Assembly: GCA_017472085.1 (NCBI GenBank)
Contig: JAFUQZ010000040.1
Coordinates: 18,232 to 82,231 of the forward strand
Length of the DNA stretch: 64,000 bases
Reading direction: 5' to 3'
From: Akkermansia sp.
GTDB taxonomy: Bacteria; Verrucomicrobiota; Verrucomicrobiia; Verrucomicrobiales; Akkermansiaceae
In this document: one piece after another, positions 48,365 through 57,243 of the stretch
How the letters are laid out: each line of letters begins with the position of its first letter
Numbering within the stretch: the stretch's first letter is position 1
The notes under the pieces: generated by a model
Seen by the model: the letters and a program-made list of their open reading frames with translations, nothing else
Databases searched by the model: none
Told to the model about the DNA's origin: nothing
Made by a program: the position numbers and the translations under genes

Positions 48365-50851
48365 TCAGATATCCAAGGGGAGCGCGGTGCCTGTTTCAGA
48401 CAGGGTAAAGGAAATACCAAAGCCCTCCTCGTGTTTATCGCCATTGTCTCGTATAAAGATGGTTGCTCCGATGTACCACGGACCAACATTACGGAAAAGA
48501 CTGAACTGTTGGATGGGTAATCGACCGTGAGTGAAGTCCCATGTAACCCGAACCGCGCCGGTATAGCGTTCGTTGAAACGCACGTTAAACTTGGTTTCGA
48601 GCTGTTCCGAATCCTGATAGATAGGATGTCCCTTGAAATAGCGCCACCCCAAGTCCGCTTCCAACCAGGAAAAAGGCATGGTTGCCATATTGATGTTGTA
48701 GCGATTATAGCCGTCACCATTTTTGACGGTCGGTGTCTGCATTTCCACGTAGAATCTGGTCTGTTTGGTAAGTGTCAGAGTGGCCCGATTGTACAGGTTG
48801 GAGAACTCCGTTTCAGTAAGGGGGTTATCCAGATAATAGTCTAGGGATGTATCCCAATCCAGAATACGCTTTGTTTCACCATCTACGGTTGTATTGATGG
48901 AATTTCGGACACCCCATCTCCAGATGGTCCAGGAATCCCATGCATCAATTCCCGAGAATCCAATCAAATCAAGGGGCATGGGGGAGTTCGTGCTGCTGCC
49001 CAGCGCGCTGGACCAGGAATCTATCTGCGGAAGCATCCCTCGCGAGGATGACAGATTGGTGTGACTCAGGGAGGCATACGGGTGGAATACGTGGGTTAAT
49101 CCCTTGTACCCGTATGGTTTGAATGCAAAGTTTTCTATATGATTTCTGAATTTGATATCAAAGTCCACTCCCAGATACCCCAGGAACCTGTTGTCCGCAC
49201 CGGAATCCTCTGCACCGTAATATCCGGAATAGCCGACGCCGGCCTTAGGAGTGATGTTGAGGAACTTCAGCACCTTCTGGCTGGTCGTGAATTCATGCGT
49301 GGAGTTCACTCGCGCGAAACTTGAAGAATTGAGAAGTCGCTCGTAGTAGGCGCGCAGATTCGGGTCTTTGAGGGTGCGGAGTTTATTCTGATACGAGATA
49401 CGCTCATCAATCGGCAGATACTGGTGCATGATGCCGGCGCTGTTTCTCGTTTCATAGGTGATGCCCGTATTTGCGATGGGCTGACGAACCCGATAAAAAG
49501 TCCCCTCGAGACGTTCGTCGGATGCATAGAAATTGTTCGGCGCAAAACGGGTATAAACCATACTGTGCGTACTTCGAGTGCGTCTCTCCACTCGAACCGT
49601 ATTGTCCGGTGAGCTATCAACGCGACTCAACTCTTCGAAAAAGTCTCGTAACACGTACCTGTCGCTCAAAATATTGATATTGGTGGCGAGCAGCCAATCT
49701 GATTTTTTATCCGTTTCAGGAGTAATATCCCAGCATGATTGCAAAGCAATCCGATAGCGGTTATGGCGGGTATGTTTGCGCTCGCCGCTCAACGGATTAA
49801 TCATGGGGTTTCGATCGAACACCAGGTAAGTTTCCAGTCCGGTCATGGCTCTGTATTTTTTTGCCATACCGATGTTTTCGATATCCAGACCGGTTGCCAG
49901 ACCTCGGCGACTGCGAATATCTGCATGAAGCGTTGCAAGGTAATCTGCCGTTGGCATGATACCATCTGTTCGCCTGTTCCCGAAAAGAATGCCGTAGTTG
50001 TTGAGCAGATACCCACCCCACGTTGAGCGGGAACCCAGCTCCGGATACCAACCTTCTCTAGGGTTAAGTGAGTGTTCTATGGGAATCCAACCAAGCACGG
50101 GAACAGCTACATCCATCTCCGAGCCGGCAAGGCTGAGACGGGTCATCCTGGCACAGTCTCCGGGATAGATGCGCAAAGTGCCGCAACCAATCCAGGTGGC
50201 GGGTTCCTCTGAGTCCTCCGTGGACACGTAGGCATTCTCAATTTGAATATATCTCTGCCCTCGCTTGTTCGGAGACTTGCTTTCATTATCCGTTGCGTAG
50301 GTGATTTTGGATCCGCGCACAATGAAGCCGTTTATTTTTGCCCGAATGCCGTTAGCCTGAATGACCTCGTTTTTCCAGTCGTATGAGGCATCCGATGTGC
50401 CGTTCTTCTCCCCGGTGCCATCCACTTTTGCCATGATGGCCCGGTCATACATGATGACCGGTCCCCGAAGTTCAAGGATTTCCCCCTCCACGTTTGCAGC
50501 GGCGTATGGCGTCATCAATTCCGTGCCTTCACTGGTATTTACCCTGATGTTCTTACCGGCTCCGTCATAGGATATGCGAGAAGTTTCGCTGTCATATACG
50601 ATTTCTCCGCCTTCATTCTCCACACTTACCTCGGAGGGAAGCGCCGGACCTGTGGCGTTCCTTGCCATGGCGTCCGGCAAGTCGGTGAGAATATTGCCAT
50701 CCTTTTTCTGCAATTCATCACTCTGAGCCGATAGCCCGTCTTCCGGCAGGGGTAACAGCGGAGCCGCACTAGTGTACGCCATTCCACTAAGAATAAAGGC
50801 TGTTGCGATTCCCGTATGAATTTTTCCGGCTCTGGTATTCTTCATCCCCAT
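48365..50851 (-). CDS. LptD-like outer-membrane LPS-assembly protein
   Basis: The 828-residue protein begins with a signal peptide (to about residue 29) and an OstA-like jellyroll (about 60-190; TPYAAANVEGEILELRGPVIMYDRA). The barrel region opens with the LptD-type block AVPVLGWIPIEHSLN...WYPELGSRSTWGGYL and continues as many alternating strands to the last one (EEGFGISFTL). LptD inserts LPS into the outer leaflet together with LptE. It is more divergent than proteobacterial LptD, so the call rests on fold pattern, length and the LPS genes elsewhere in the window. Confidence 0.7.
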   Translation of the reverse strand: MGMKNTRAGKIHTGIATAFILSGMAYTSAAPLLPLPEDGLSAQSDELQKKDGNILTDLPDAMARNATGPALPSEVSVENEGGEIVYDSETSRISYDGAGKNIRVNTSEGTELMTPYAAANVEGEILELRGPVIMYDRAIMAKVDGTGEKNGTSDASYDWKNEVIQANGIRAKINGFIVRGSKITYATDNESKSPNKRGQRYIQIENAYVSTEDSEEPATWIGCGTLRIYPGDCARMTRLSLAGSEMDVAVPVLGWIPIEHSLNPREGWYPELGSRSTWGGYLLNNYGILFGNRRTDGIMPTADYLATLHADIRSRRGLATGLDIENIGMAKKYRAMTGLETYLVFDRNPMINPLSGERKHTRHNRYRIALQSCWDITPETDKKSDWLLATNINILSDRYVLRDFFEELSRVDSSPDNTVRVERRTRSTHSMVYTRFAPNNFYASDERLEGTFYRVRQPIANTGITYETRNSAGIMHQYLPIDERISYQNKLRTLKDPNLRAYYERLLNSSSFARVNSTHEFTTSQKVLKFLNITPKAGVGYSGYYGAEDSGADNRFLGYLGVDFDIKFRNHIENFAFKPYGYKGLTHVFHPYASLSHTNLSSSRGMLPQIDSWSSALGSSTNSPMPLDLIGFSGIDAWDSWTIWRWGVRNSINTTVDGETKRILDWDTSLDYYLDNPLTETEFSNLYNRATLTLTKQTRFYVEMQTPTVKNGDGYNRYNINMATMPFSWLEADLGWRYFKGHPIYQDSEQLETKFNVRFNERYTGAVRVTWDFTHGRLPIQQFSLFRNVGPWYIGATIFIRDNGDKHEEGFGISFTLSETGTALPLDI

Positions 50852-50905
50852 GACTGTCGTTAGTTTGCCTTATAATATCAAAATTGTCAAGAAAGGAAAA
50901 ACAAT

Positions 50906-52699
50906 TTAAGCGGAAATCCCGAGGTATCGTTGCCGAATGCGCGCATCCGTGGCGCCAGGTTCCACGATGACGAGGCAGTCAAGCGTGTCTCCGAAATCGT
51001 GGTCGATGCTGAAAGCTGCCATCATGCCGCCGAGTCGCAGGTATTGGCGCAGCAGCACGGGGATGCCCTTGCCATCCGGTTCCATTTTGCTGACGAGCGG
51101 GCCGAGCAGCTTGGTCTCCTCCAGCGCCGTCGGCAGCAGTCGGGCATCTTCACTCAGTAGTTCCAGGTTGTCCGGCGGACATTTAGCCGTTACCTCATGC
51201 TGAAGCTCCGGGTGCATGCGGTTGCTTCGGAGGTAGGAGAGCATCAGCGAGCGCGATAAATGGGAGTATTCGCTGGAGATACTGACCGTTCCATACAGGT
51301 ATTTGTACTCCGGGTGTGCTGCCAGGTATCGCCCCAGCCCCATCCAGAGCGTGTCCAGCGAGGCCGGATGCCGCTGATACGCCTGCGTGATGAAAGCACG
51401 CCCCAGTTCCAGCCCTTCTTTGGCAAAGTTCAGGAACTTTTCGCTGAAATTAAAGAACATCGAGTTATAGATGCCTTTCGCACCCATTTCCCGGAGAATG
51501 ACGTCCGTGCGCCCGAACCGATAGGCCCCGGCCAGAGCTTTCCGGTTGGTATCCCACATAATCAGGTGCACATAGTGCTTGTCATACTCATCCAGGTCGC
51601 AAGCTGTGCCGGAGCCCTCGCCGACCGCGCGGAACGTAATTTCCCGCTGCACGCCGATTTCGTGCATCATGTGGGGAATTTGCTCAGCCACGGCAGCGAA
51701 TACTCTCAGGCCTGTTTTTTCATTTTCGTAGCACAGCGTTTCGAGGGGCAGGGCATTTATTTCCTGCTCCAGTATCTCGGTTGGCTCCGGAGCATCGATG
51801 GGGAGCATCTTTCGTTCTGTCTCCTGCTGCCGGTGTGTGTGTTGTCCATAGCGCAGCAGCATGGTGCAGAGTCGCATGTAGTCGGACAGCGCTGCATCGT
51901 CTTTCAGCATGCTGAATGTGGACGGAGAAATGGGCTTGCCGATTTTGATGGTGTGGCGCATGCGACCATCGCGTTTGATTTCGCGCGCCAGGAGGGAAGA
52001 GCGATGTTCTTTGGCGATTCGGGTGACCAGCTGGAAGAGCTGCCCCGTCTGCCCGGAAATATGCATGGGCACAACGGTTGCATTTGTCTTTCGAATCATC
52101 GTGGCAATATTGGTCTGCCAGGGGTCATCAATCACCCTTCCGTCCTGTCTGGAATAGGATGCCGCCGAACCGCTGGGGAACACCAGAATGCAGTGCCCCT
52201 CCCGCAGCCATTGCAATATCTGCTTCATGCTCTGCATGTTAGCGCGCTTGGCTTTGTCGCCGCCGTAGACATCCACCTTGATTTCATACGGCCGCATGCC
52301 TCGCACACAATCCAGGAACTCATTGACGATGATGCGGATATCGCTGCGTACCCGCATGGTAATATCACCGAACATGAGCCCATCGGACATGCCGTGGGGA
52401 TGGTTGGCCACGATGACGCAAGGTCCTTCTTTCGGTATGTTTTCCAACCCCTCCAGGTCATAGAGCAGGTTCAGATATTTGCAGGCGAGTTTGAAAAAGT
52501 TTTCCTCACTCCCATTGTCCCAATCGTCTTCAATATGGGCGTGTGCCACATTGAGAGCATGGAAACCGAGGAATCTTTCTCCGAGGTTGATAAGCCATTC
52601 CGGCCATATCCTGCCGGCGGGGATGTAGTCCCGCAAATCAACCATTTTCTGTCGTTTTTTCATGTTGTTCAAGAGTGTGCGAGTATGCGCTGTTGTCAT
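50906..52699 (-). CDS. Fused PlsC-type and OlsB-type acyltransferase (OlsF-like)
   Basis: The 597-residue protein joins two acyltransferases. Residues about 70-290 form a glycerolipid-acyltransferase-like domain with NHPHGMSDG (H-x5-D) and FPSGSAA. Residues about 330-597 form an N-acyl domain like OlsB/hemolysin: YAFGRT-type strands, EGLELGRAFITQAYQ, LWMGLGRYLA and GIPVLLRQYLRLGG. This is the arrangement of bifunctional OlsF enzymes that make ornithine (or related amino-acid) lipids: N-acylation by the C-terminal half, then O-acylation by the N-terminal half. The substrate amino acid is not determined. An ATG at 52663 is an alternative start. Confidence 0.75.
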   Translation of the reverse strand: MTTAHTRTLLNNMKKRQKMVDLRDYIPAGRIWPEWLINLGERFLGFHALNVAHAHIEDDWDNGSEENFFKLACKYLNLLYDLEGLENIPKEGPCVIVANHPHGMSDGLMFGDITMRVRSDIRIIVNEFLDCVRGMRPYEIKVDVYGGDKAKRANMQSMKQILQWLREGHCILVFPSGSAASYSRQDGRVIDDPWQTNIATMIRKTNATVVPMHISGQTGQLFQLVTRIAKEHRSSLLAREIKRDGRMRHTIKIGKPISPSTFSMLKDDAALSDYMRLCTMLLRYGQHTHRQQETERKMLPIDAPEPTEILEQEINALPLETLCYENEKTGLRVFAAVAEQIPHMMHEIGVQREITFRAVGEGSGTACDLDEYDKHYVHLIMWDTNRKALAGAYRFGRTDVILREMGAKGIYNSMFFNFSEKFLNFAKEGLELGRAFITQAYQRHPASLDTLWMGLGRYLAAHPEYKYLYGTVSISSEYSHLSRSLMLSYLRSNRMHPELQHEVTAKCPPDNLELLSEDARLLPTALEETKLLGPLVSKMEPDGKGIPVLLRQYLRLGGMMAAFSIDHDFGDTLDCLVIVEPGATDARIRQRYLGISA

Positions 52700-52821
52700 G
52701 ATAGCACAGAGACTATTTCAGGTCAATGAAATCCGAACAATAAACATTATTTAATTATCCGTGAGGCAAGGCTTTTTGTCTTATCCGTACAAAAAAATGA
52801 CGCAAGGCAGATTTTTTCTGC

Positions 52822-52849
52822 TTCACATCGCGGAAAATAGAGTTATAAT
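52822..52849 (+). promoter_or_regulatory. Promoter for ilvE
   Basis: TTCACA (52822-52827), a 16-base spacer and a perfect TATAAT (52844-52849) lie 30 bases before the ilvE ATG. Confidence 0.65.
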
Positions 52850-52879
52850 GCCCGTGTTCACAAATTTTCTTTTACATCT

Positions 52880-53731
52880 ATGAAAATATGGCTCGATGGT
52901 AAACTGGTAGATCGAGAGGAAGCCAAGGTTTCCGTTTTCGATCATGGTGTGTTGTATGGTGATGGTTGCTTCGAGGGGATTCGTTTTTACTCCGGCAAGG
53001 TGTTTCGTCTGCAGGAGCACATCACGCGCCTGTTCGACTGCATGCGTTACCTGATGCTGGAACTCCCCTGGACCTACGAGGAGGTCTGTGCAGCAACGGA
53101 GGAAACCGTGGCAGCCAGCGGTCTGGAGGATGGCTATATTCGTCTGGTCGTGACCCGCGGTGTGGGTGACTTGGGCCTCAATCCCCGCAACTGTCCGCGT
53201 GCCAGCATGTTCATCATCGCCTCTTCCATCGCTCTGTACCCGCCGGAGATGTATGAGAACGGCCTGAGCCTCATCACCAGCTCCTACCGCCGCGCCAACC
53301 CGGATGTGAACTGCCAGCAGGTCAAGAGCCTGAACTACCTCAACAGCATTTCCGCCAAGATTGAGTGCTCTCAGCAGGGGGCAGGGGAAGCCATCATGCT
53401 CAATGCCAACGGCAATGTGGCCGAATGCACGGGCGACAATATTTTCATCGTTAAGGACGGGGTGGTGATGACACCCCCGCTCACAGAGGGTGCTCTGGGG
53501 GGTATCACTCGTCATGCGGTGATGGATATTTGCACGGAGCTCGGAATCCCCTGTCAGGAGCGCGTCATCAACCGTTTCGATGTTATCCGCGCGGATGAAT
53601 GTTTTCTGACCGGCACCGCAGCAGAAGTGATTGCTGCCACCAGCCTGGATGGACGAACCATCGGCACCGGTGTTGCCGGGGCCATCACGAAGCGAATTCT
53701 GGCCCGATTCCAGGAGATAGTGCGCCTGTAA
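52880..53731 (+). CDS. ilvE: Branched-chain amino acid aminotransferase (class IV PLP enzyme)
   Basis: This 283-residue class IV aminotransferase shows WLDGKLVDREEAKVSVFDHGVLYGDGCFEGIR, the catalytic lysine in QQVKSLNYLNSI, and the PLP-phosphate region GNVAECTGDNIFIV with GITRHAVMDI. It most likely catalyses the last step of Val/Leu/Ile synthesis; a D-amino-acid or aminodeoxychorismate activity cannot be excluded by motif alone. It has its own strong promoter. Confidence 0.87.
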   Translation: MKIWLDGKLVDREEAKVSVFDHGVLYGDGCFEGIRFYSGKVFRLQEHITRLFDCMRYLMLELPWTYEEVCAATEETVAASGLEDGYIRLVVTRGVGDLGLNPRNCPRASMFIIASSIALYPPEMYENGLSLITSSYRRANPDVNCQQVKSLNYLNSISAKIECSQQGAGEAIMLNANGNVAECTGDNIFIVKDGVVMTPPLTEGALGGITRHAVMDICTELGIPCQERVINRFDVIRADECFLTGTAAEVIAATSLDGRTIGTGVAGAITKRILARFQEIVRL

Positions 53732-53764
53732 GAATTCAATGGTCAAAAGGGGAACGGCGGCGGA

Positions 53765-54301
53765 ATGGCTGTCGTTCCTGTTTTGATGATGTACCGTATG
53801 GAGACTTTGTATGAGGGGCGATTCCTGAATATGGTCCGGGAGGGCCGCTGGGAATACTGTGAGCGGAAAAACAGTACTCCAGCCGTCATGATTTTTGCCC
53901 GAACGGCAGAGGGAAATATCCTGTTGGTGGAAGAATTCAGACCACCTATCGGTAAGCGCTGCCTCTGCTTCCCCGCCGGGCTCAGCGGCGATGAATGCCC
54001 GGAAGCCCACGCAGATGCCGCTCGCCGCGAATTGTTGGAAGAGACCGGATACCAGGCCGGGAATGTCCGCTACCTCTTTACCGGCCCTTCTTCGCCGGGG
54101 CTTACCTCTGAAACGCTGCACTTTTATCTGGCCGAGGGACTGGAACGCATGACTGCCGGCGGCGGAGTTGACGGGGAAAATATCACTGTGCACGAAGTCC
54201 CGGAATCCCGAATTGCCGATTGGCTGGCAGAGAAAACGGCGGACGGTATAGCGGTTGACCCTCGCATCTATACCGGACTGTATTTTCTCTCTGTGAACTG
54301 A
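53765..54301 (+). CDS. Nudix hydrolase, ADP-ribose pyrophosphatase type
   Basis: The 178-residue protein has a Nudix box, G-L-S-G-D-E...AARRELLEETGY (residues about 75-97), preceded by NILLVEEFRPPIGKRCLCFPAGL, the pattern of ADP-ribose pyrophosphatases of the NudF type. It would hydrolyse ADP-ribose or a related nucleotide sugar. The start at 53765 follows a weak GGCGGCGG; residues 1-11 look unconserved and ATG 53798 (METLYEGRF) is a possible start. It lies 33 bases after ilvE. Confidence 0.85.
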   Translation: MAVVPVLMMYRMETLYEGRFLNMVREGRWEYCERKNSTPAVMIFARTAEGNILLVEEFRPPIGKRCLCFPAGLSGDECPEAHADAARRELLEETGYQAGNVRYLFTGPSSPGLTSETLHFYLAEGLERMTAGGGVDGENITVHEVPESRIADWLAEKTADGIAVDPRIYTGLYFLSVN

Positions 54302-54348
54302 ATTGTGCATTGACAGCCCCCGGGCTTTCGGGTATGTTGGTGGGCGTT

Positions 54349-55533
54349 ATGGCAGGTCTCATCATTGCGCCCAAAGCGCGTATTTTTCACGGTCACGATT
54401 GGGTATACGGCACAGAGGTGCGTGCAGTCTTCGGAAATCCGAAGGCCGGGGATGTGGTGCTGCTGAAGGATCAGCGCGACCGCTACCTTGGCTCTGCCAT
54501 GTACAATCCTCAGTCGCAGATTGTAGCGCGCCGTTTCTCTCGGCGTAAACAGGACTTGGACAGAGACTTTTTTGCCCGCCGTATTTCCCAGTCTATGCTG
54601 CTGCGCGAGCGTTATCTGCCGGGAGAGGAGATGATGCGACTGGTATGGAGCGAGAGCGATGGACTGCCGGGGCTGATTATAGACCGCTACAGGGACGTGC
54701 TCGTGGTGCAGACGCTTACCATGGCCATGTACCAGCGACTGGGACTCATCAGAGACATCCTCGGTGATCTGCTGCAGCCTCGCTGCATTCTGGTGCGCAA
54801 CGATTCGCCCATGCTGCTGGCAGAGGGTATTGAGCCGGAAACCTACGTTGCTGCCGGCGAGATGCCGGAGCCCTTTGTCGGCACGGGCCGCGGTATCAAA
54901 TTCCTCGTCGATTTATCAACAGGTCAGAAAACCGGACTCTATCTCGACCAGCTGCAGAACTATGAGGAAGTGGCAAAATTTGCGCGGGGACGCCGGGTGC
55001 TGGATTGCTTCTGCAACCAGGGCGGCTTTGCACTGGCCTGTGCCAAGGCCGGAGCTGCGAGCGTGACTGCCGTGGATATTTCTGAGGAAGCCATCGCCTC
55101 CGTGCGGCGCAATGCGGAGCTCAACGGGGTGCAGGTGGAGGCCATTGCGGAAAATGCCTTCGACTTCCTCAAGCGGGAGAGTGATGCTGTGCGAAACGGC
55201 GCAGATCCCAAATGGGATATGATTATCCTGGACCCTCCCAGCTTTACGCGAAACAAGAAGAGCCTCAACGGTGCACTGCGCGGTTATAAGGAGATACACC
55301 TCAGAGCCATGCAGATGCTGCCCGTGGGAGGCGTGCTTTCTTCTTTCAGCTGTTCACACCACATCAGCTCCACCCTGTTCCGCCAGACCATCTGTGAAGC
55401 CGCCGTGGATGGACACAGTACGCTGCGCCTGATTGGAACTCACGGACAGAGCCCCGATCACCCCATCCTGCTGAACATCCCGGAAACGGAGTACCTGAAA
55501 GGCTTTACCTTTGAAATGGTGCCGGGCAGATGA
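54349..55533 (+). CDS. RlmI/RlmK-like 23S rRNA cytosine-C5 methyltransferase
   Basis: From ATG 54349 the protein has 394 residues and begins GLIIAPKARIFHGHDWVYGTEV, as RlmI proteins do; an in-frame TTG at 54310 adds 13 unconserved residues. A PUA-like N-terminal domain is followed by DGLPGLIIDRY, STGQKTGLYLDQLQN and the AdoMet site VLDCFCNQGGFALACAKAGA. The catalytic region is DMIILDPPSFTRNKKS, with SSFSCSHH near the end carrying the Cys expected for C5 methylation. It methylates rRNA; the exact base is inferred from family. Confidence 0.88.
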   Translation: MAGLIIAPKARIFHGHDWVYGTEVRAVFGNPKAGDVVLLKDQRDRYLGSAMYNPQSQIVARRFSRRKQDLDRDFFARRISQSMLLRERYLPGEEMMRLVWSESDGLPGLIIDRYRDVLVVQTLTMAMYQRLGLIRDILGDLLQPRCILVRNDSPMLLAEGIEPETYVAAGEMPEPFVGTGRGIKFLVDLSTGQKTGLYLDQLQNYEEVAKFARGRRVLDCFCNQGGFALACAKAGAASVTAVDISEEAIASVRRNAELNGVQVEAIAENAFDFLKRESDAVRNGADPKWDMIILDPPSFTRNKKSLNGALRGYKEIHLRAMQMLPVGGVLSSFSCSHHISSTLFRQTICEAAVDGHSTLRLIGTHGQSPDHPILLNIPETEYLKGFTFEMVPGR

Positions 55534-55587
55534 GACCGTTCGGGTCATATTATTTGAACGTAGTAAAGGTAAACCGAGCCGCATGGC

Positions 55588-57228
55588 ATGCTGAAGCGAA
55601 GCTACAGAACCCAGGAGAGTCTGGTGCGCTATTGGGCGCAGCAGGCGGTGGAACTGTGTGACGATATTGACGATTCCTCGCTTCAGACACCGGCTCAGCC
55701 CGTTCTGCAGAACATCCGCCTTCTCAATGCCCCGCGGCGGATTATCGTTATCGGCGGCTCCCGCTGCGGCAAATCTTCTCTGCTGGGACACATGGTGGGG
55801 AGTGCTGTTCCGTCTGCTGCCGAGTGGGAGGGGAACTTCGTGCGCTGGCGCTTCCGCTGTGAGGATGGCGATGCAACAGCCTCTCGATTCCTGCCCATTG
55901 ACTCGCTGGAGGGATTGGAGCTGGTGGACACGGTGGATTGCACGCCGACACCCGTTCAGGATGAACTGAGGGGGCTGATTTCCGGGGCAGATGTGGTGAT
56001 AGCCGTCATCGATGCCCGCGCTCCGGGGCAGTCGCCCGTCTGGGAGCTTCTGGCCGCGCTTCCCGAGACGGAGTCTGCCGCCTGCATGATAGCGCTCACA
56101 CATACGGATACCATCCCTGCTGCGGCAGCATTGGAGCTGAACGACACCATGAGGCAGATATGCCGCGAGCGTCTGGCTCGTGCCATACCGGTGTACCAGG
56201 TCTGTCCCACCTCCTCTCAGGGGGTGGAGGTGTTCACCCGCCGCGTTCAGGATGCCATGGGAGGCCAGCGCGGGGTTCGCGCTGCCATTCGCGCCGTGGT
56301 TAATGCGGCCGTGGATCTGATGTACAAGCAGGGCAGCGTGCTCAAGGTGCGCGGCGATGTGGCACGCACGGACAGCGGCTTCCTTGCCGGCATAGAACAG
56401 GAGATAGACAACTTCCTGGCACACCAGATGCTGGGTGTTCCGGCCTGTGCCACCAATTATGCGGATGCCGTGCGGCGGGCGGGAATGCCTCTGCTGCGCC
56501 GTCTGCGCCGTCGTTTTGGTCTCTTCCTTTCGCCGGTGACCCTGCTGCGTCTGGAGCTCATGGGCGCCGGAGCAGAGGAGTACTTCTGTGCCGCCATTCG
56601 GGATGATGTGCTGGGATTGCAGCAGGAGTCAGACCGTCAGTTCATACATGCCTGTTCCCTGCATTGGAAGCATGTGCGGCCGCGCATGAAACAGACCCTG
56701 GAGTGTGAAATAGGTGATTTCCCGGAGCAGGACATTGCCGCTGATCTGGAGCAGCTCCGCTCCGGCCTTGCGCATGACCTGCGGGAGCCGTTCAAACGGC
56801 AGCAGGTGCGCTCCTCCCTCGGTAAATTCTTCAAGAGTCAGGCCGCCTGGATGCAGTCCTTCATTATCATCTGCTGTTTCCTGCTGATGGTGGCAGGTCT
56901 CCTGGGCTTTGTCGGGCAGGATATCCTCGCCATCGGTGCCGTGGGTGTTGCCGCCTGCGTCTGGTTGCTGGGGACTGTGGCGCACCTGATTACAGCCCGG
57001 GGGATTCGTCCGCTCGTCAATCGGGCAGAGGGTATTATCTATGACAACCTGAAGACCAGAATTCAGGAGCTGGTGAAAGGGGTGGTCGTTTCTCGCGTCT
57101 CTGCCTACCGCCGCCTCTATACAGCCCCCCGCCGTAAGGTGGCGGAGCACGAGGCAACCCTGCAACCTCTCATGGATCGCCACAGCGAGGTCTATCGCCA
57201 GCTGCGCGCCGCCTCCCCGCATTTGTAA
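55588..57228 (+). CDS. Dynamin-like membrane GTPase
   Basis: The 546-residue protein has a P-loop GTPase domain, G57-S-R-C-G-K-S63, a G3 box DTVD and a G4-type THTD in IALTHTDTI. A long helical part and two adjacent membrane helices near residues 428-470 (IIICCFLLMVAGLLGFVG...AVGVAACVWLLGTVAHL) follow, then a charged helix. This order resembles bacterial dynamin-like or YdjA/YcjX-type membrane GTPases. Such proteins remodel or guard membranes; the role here is not known. It lies 54 bases after the RlmI-like gene and 15 before rarA. Confidence 0.65.
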   Translation: MLKRSYRTQESLVRYWAQQAVELCDDIDDSSLQTPAQPVLQNIRLLNAPRRIIVIGGSRCGKSSLLGHMVGSAVPSAAEWEGNFVRWRFRCEDGDATASRFLPIDSLEGLELVDTVDCTPTPVQDELRGLISGADVVIAVIDARAPGQSPVWELLAALPETESAACMIALTHTDTIPAAAALELNDTMRQICRERLARAIPVYQVCPTSSQGVEVFTRRVQDAMGGQRGVRAAIRAVVNAAVDLMYKQGSVLKVRGDVARTDSGFLAGIEQEIDNFLAHQMLGVPACATNYADAVRRAGMPLLRRLRRRFGLFLSPVTLLRLELMGAGAEEYFCAAIRDDVLGLQQESDRQFIHACSLHWKHVRPRMKQTLECEIGDFPEQDIAADLEQLRSGLAHDLREPFKRQQVRSSLGKFFKSQAAWMQSFIIICCFLLMVAGLLGFVGQDILAIGAVGVAACVWLLGTVAHLITARGIRPLVNRAEGIIYDNLKTRIQELVKGVVVSRVSAYRRLYTAPRRKVAEHEATLQPLMDRHSEVYRQLRAASPHL

Positions 57229-57243
57229 GTCCTTTCCGTAACC

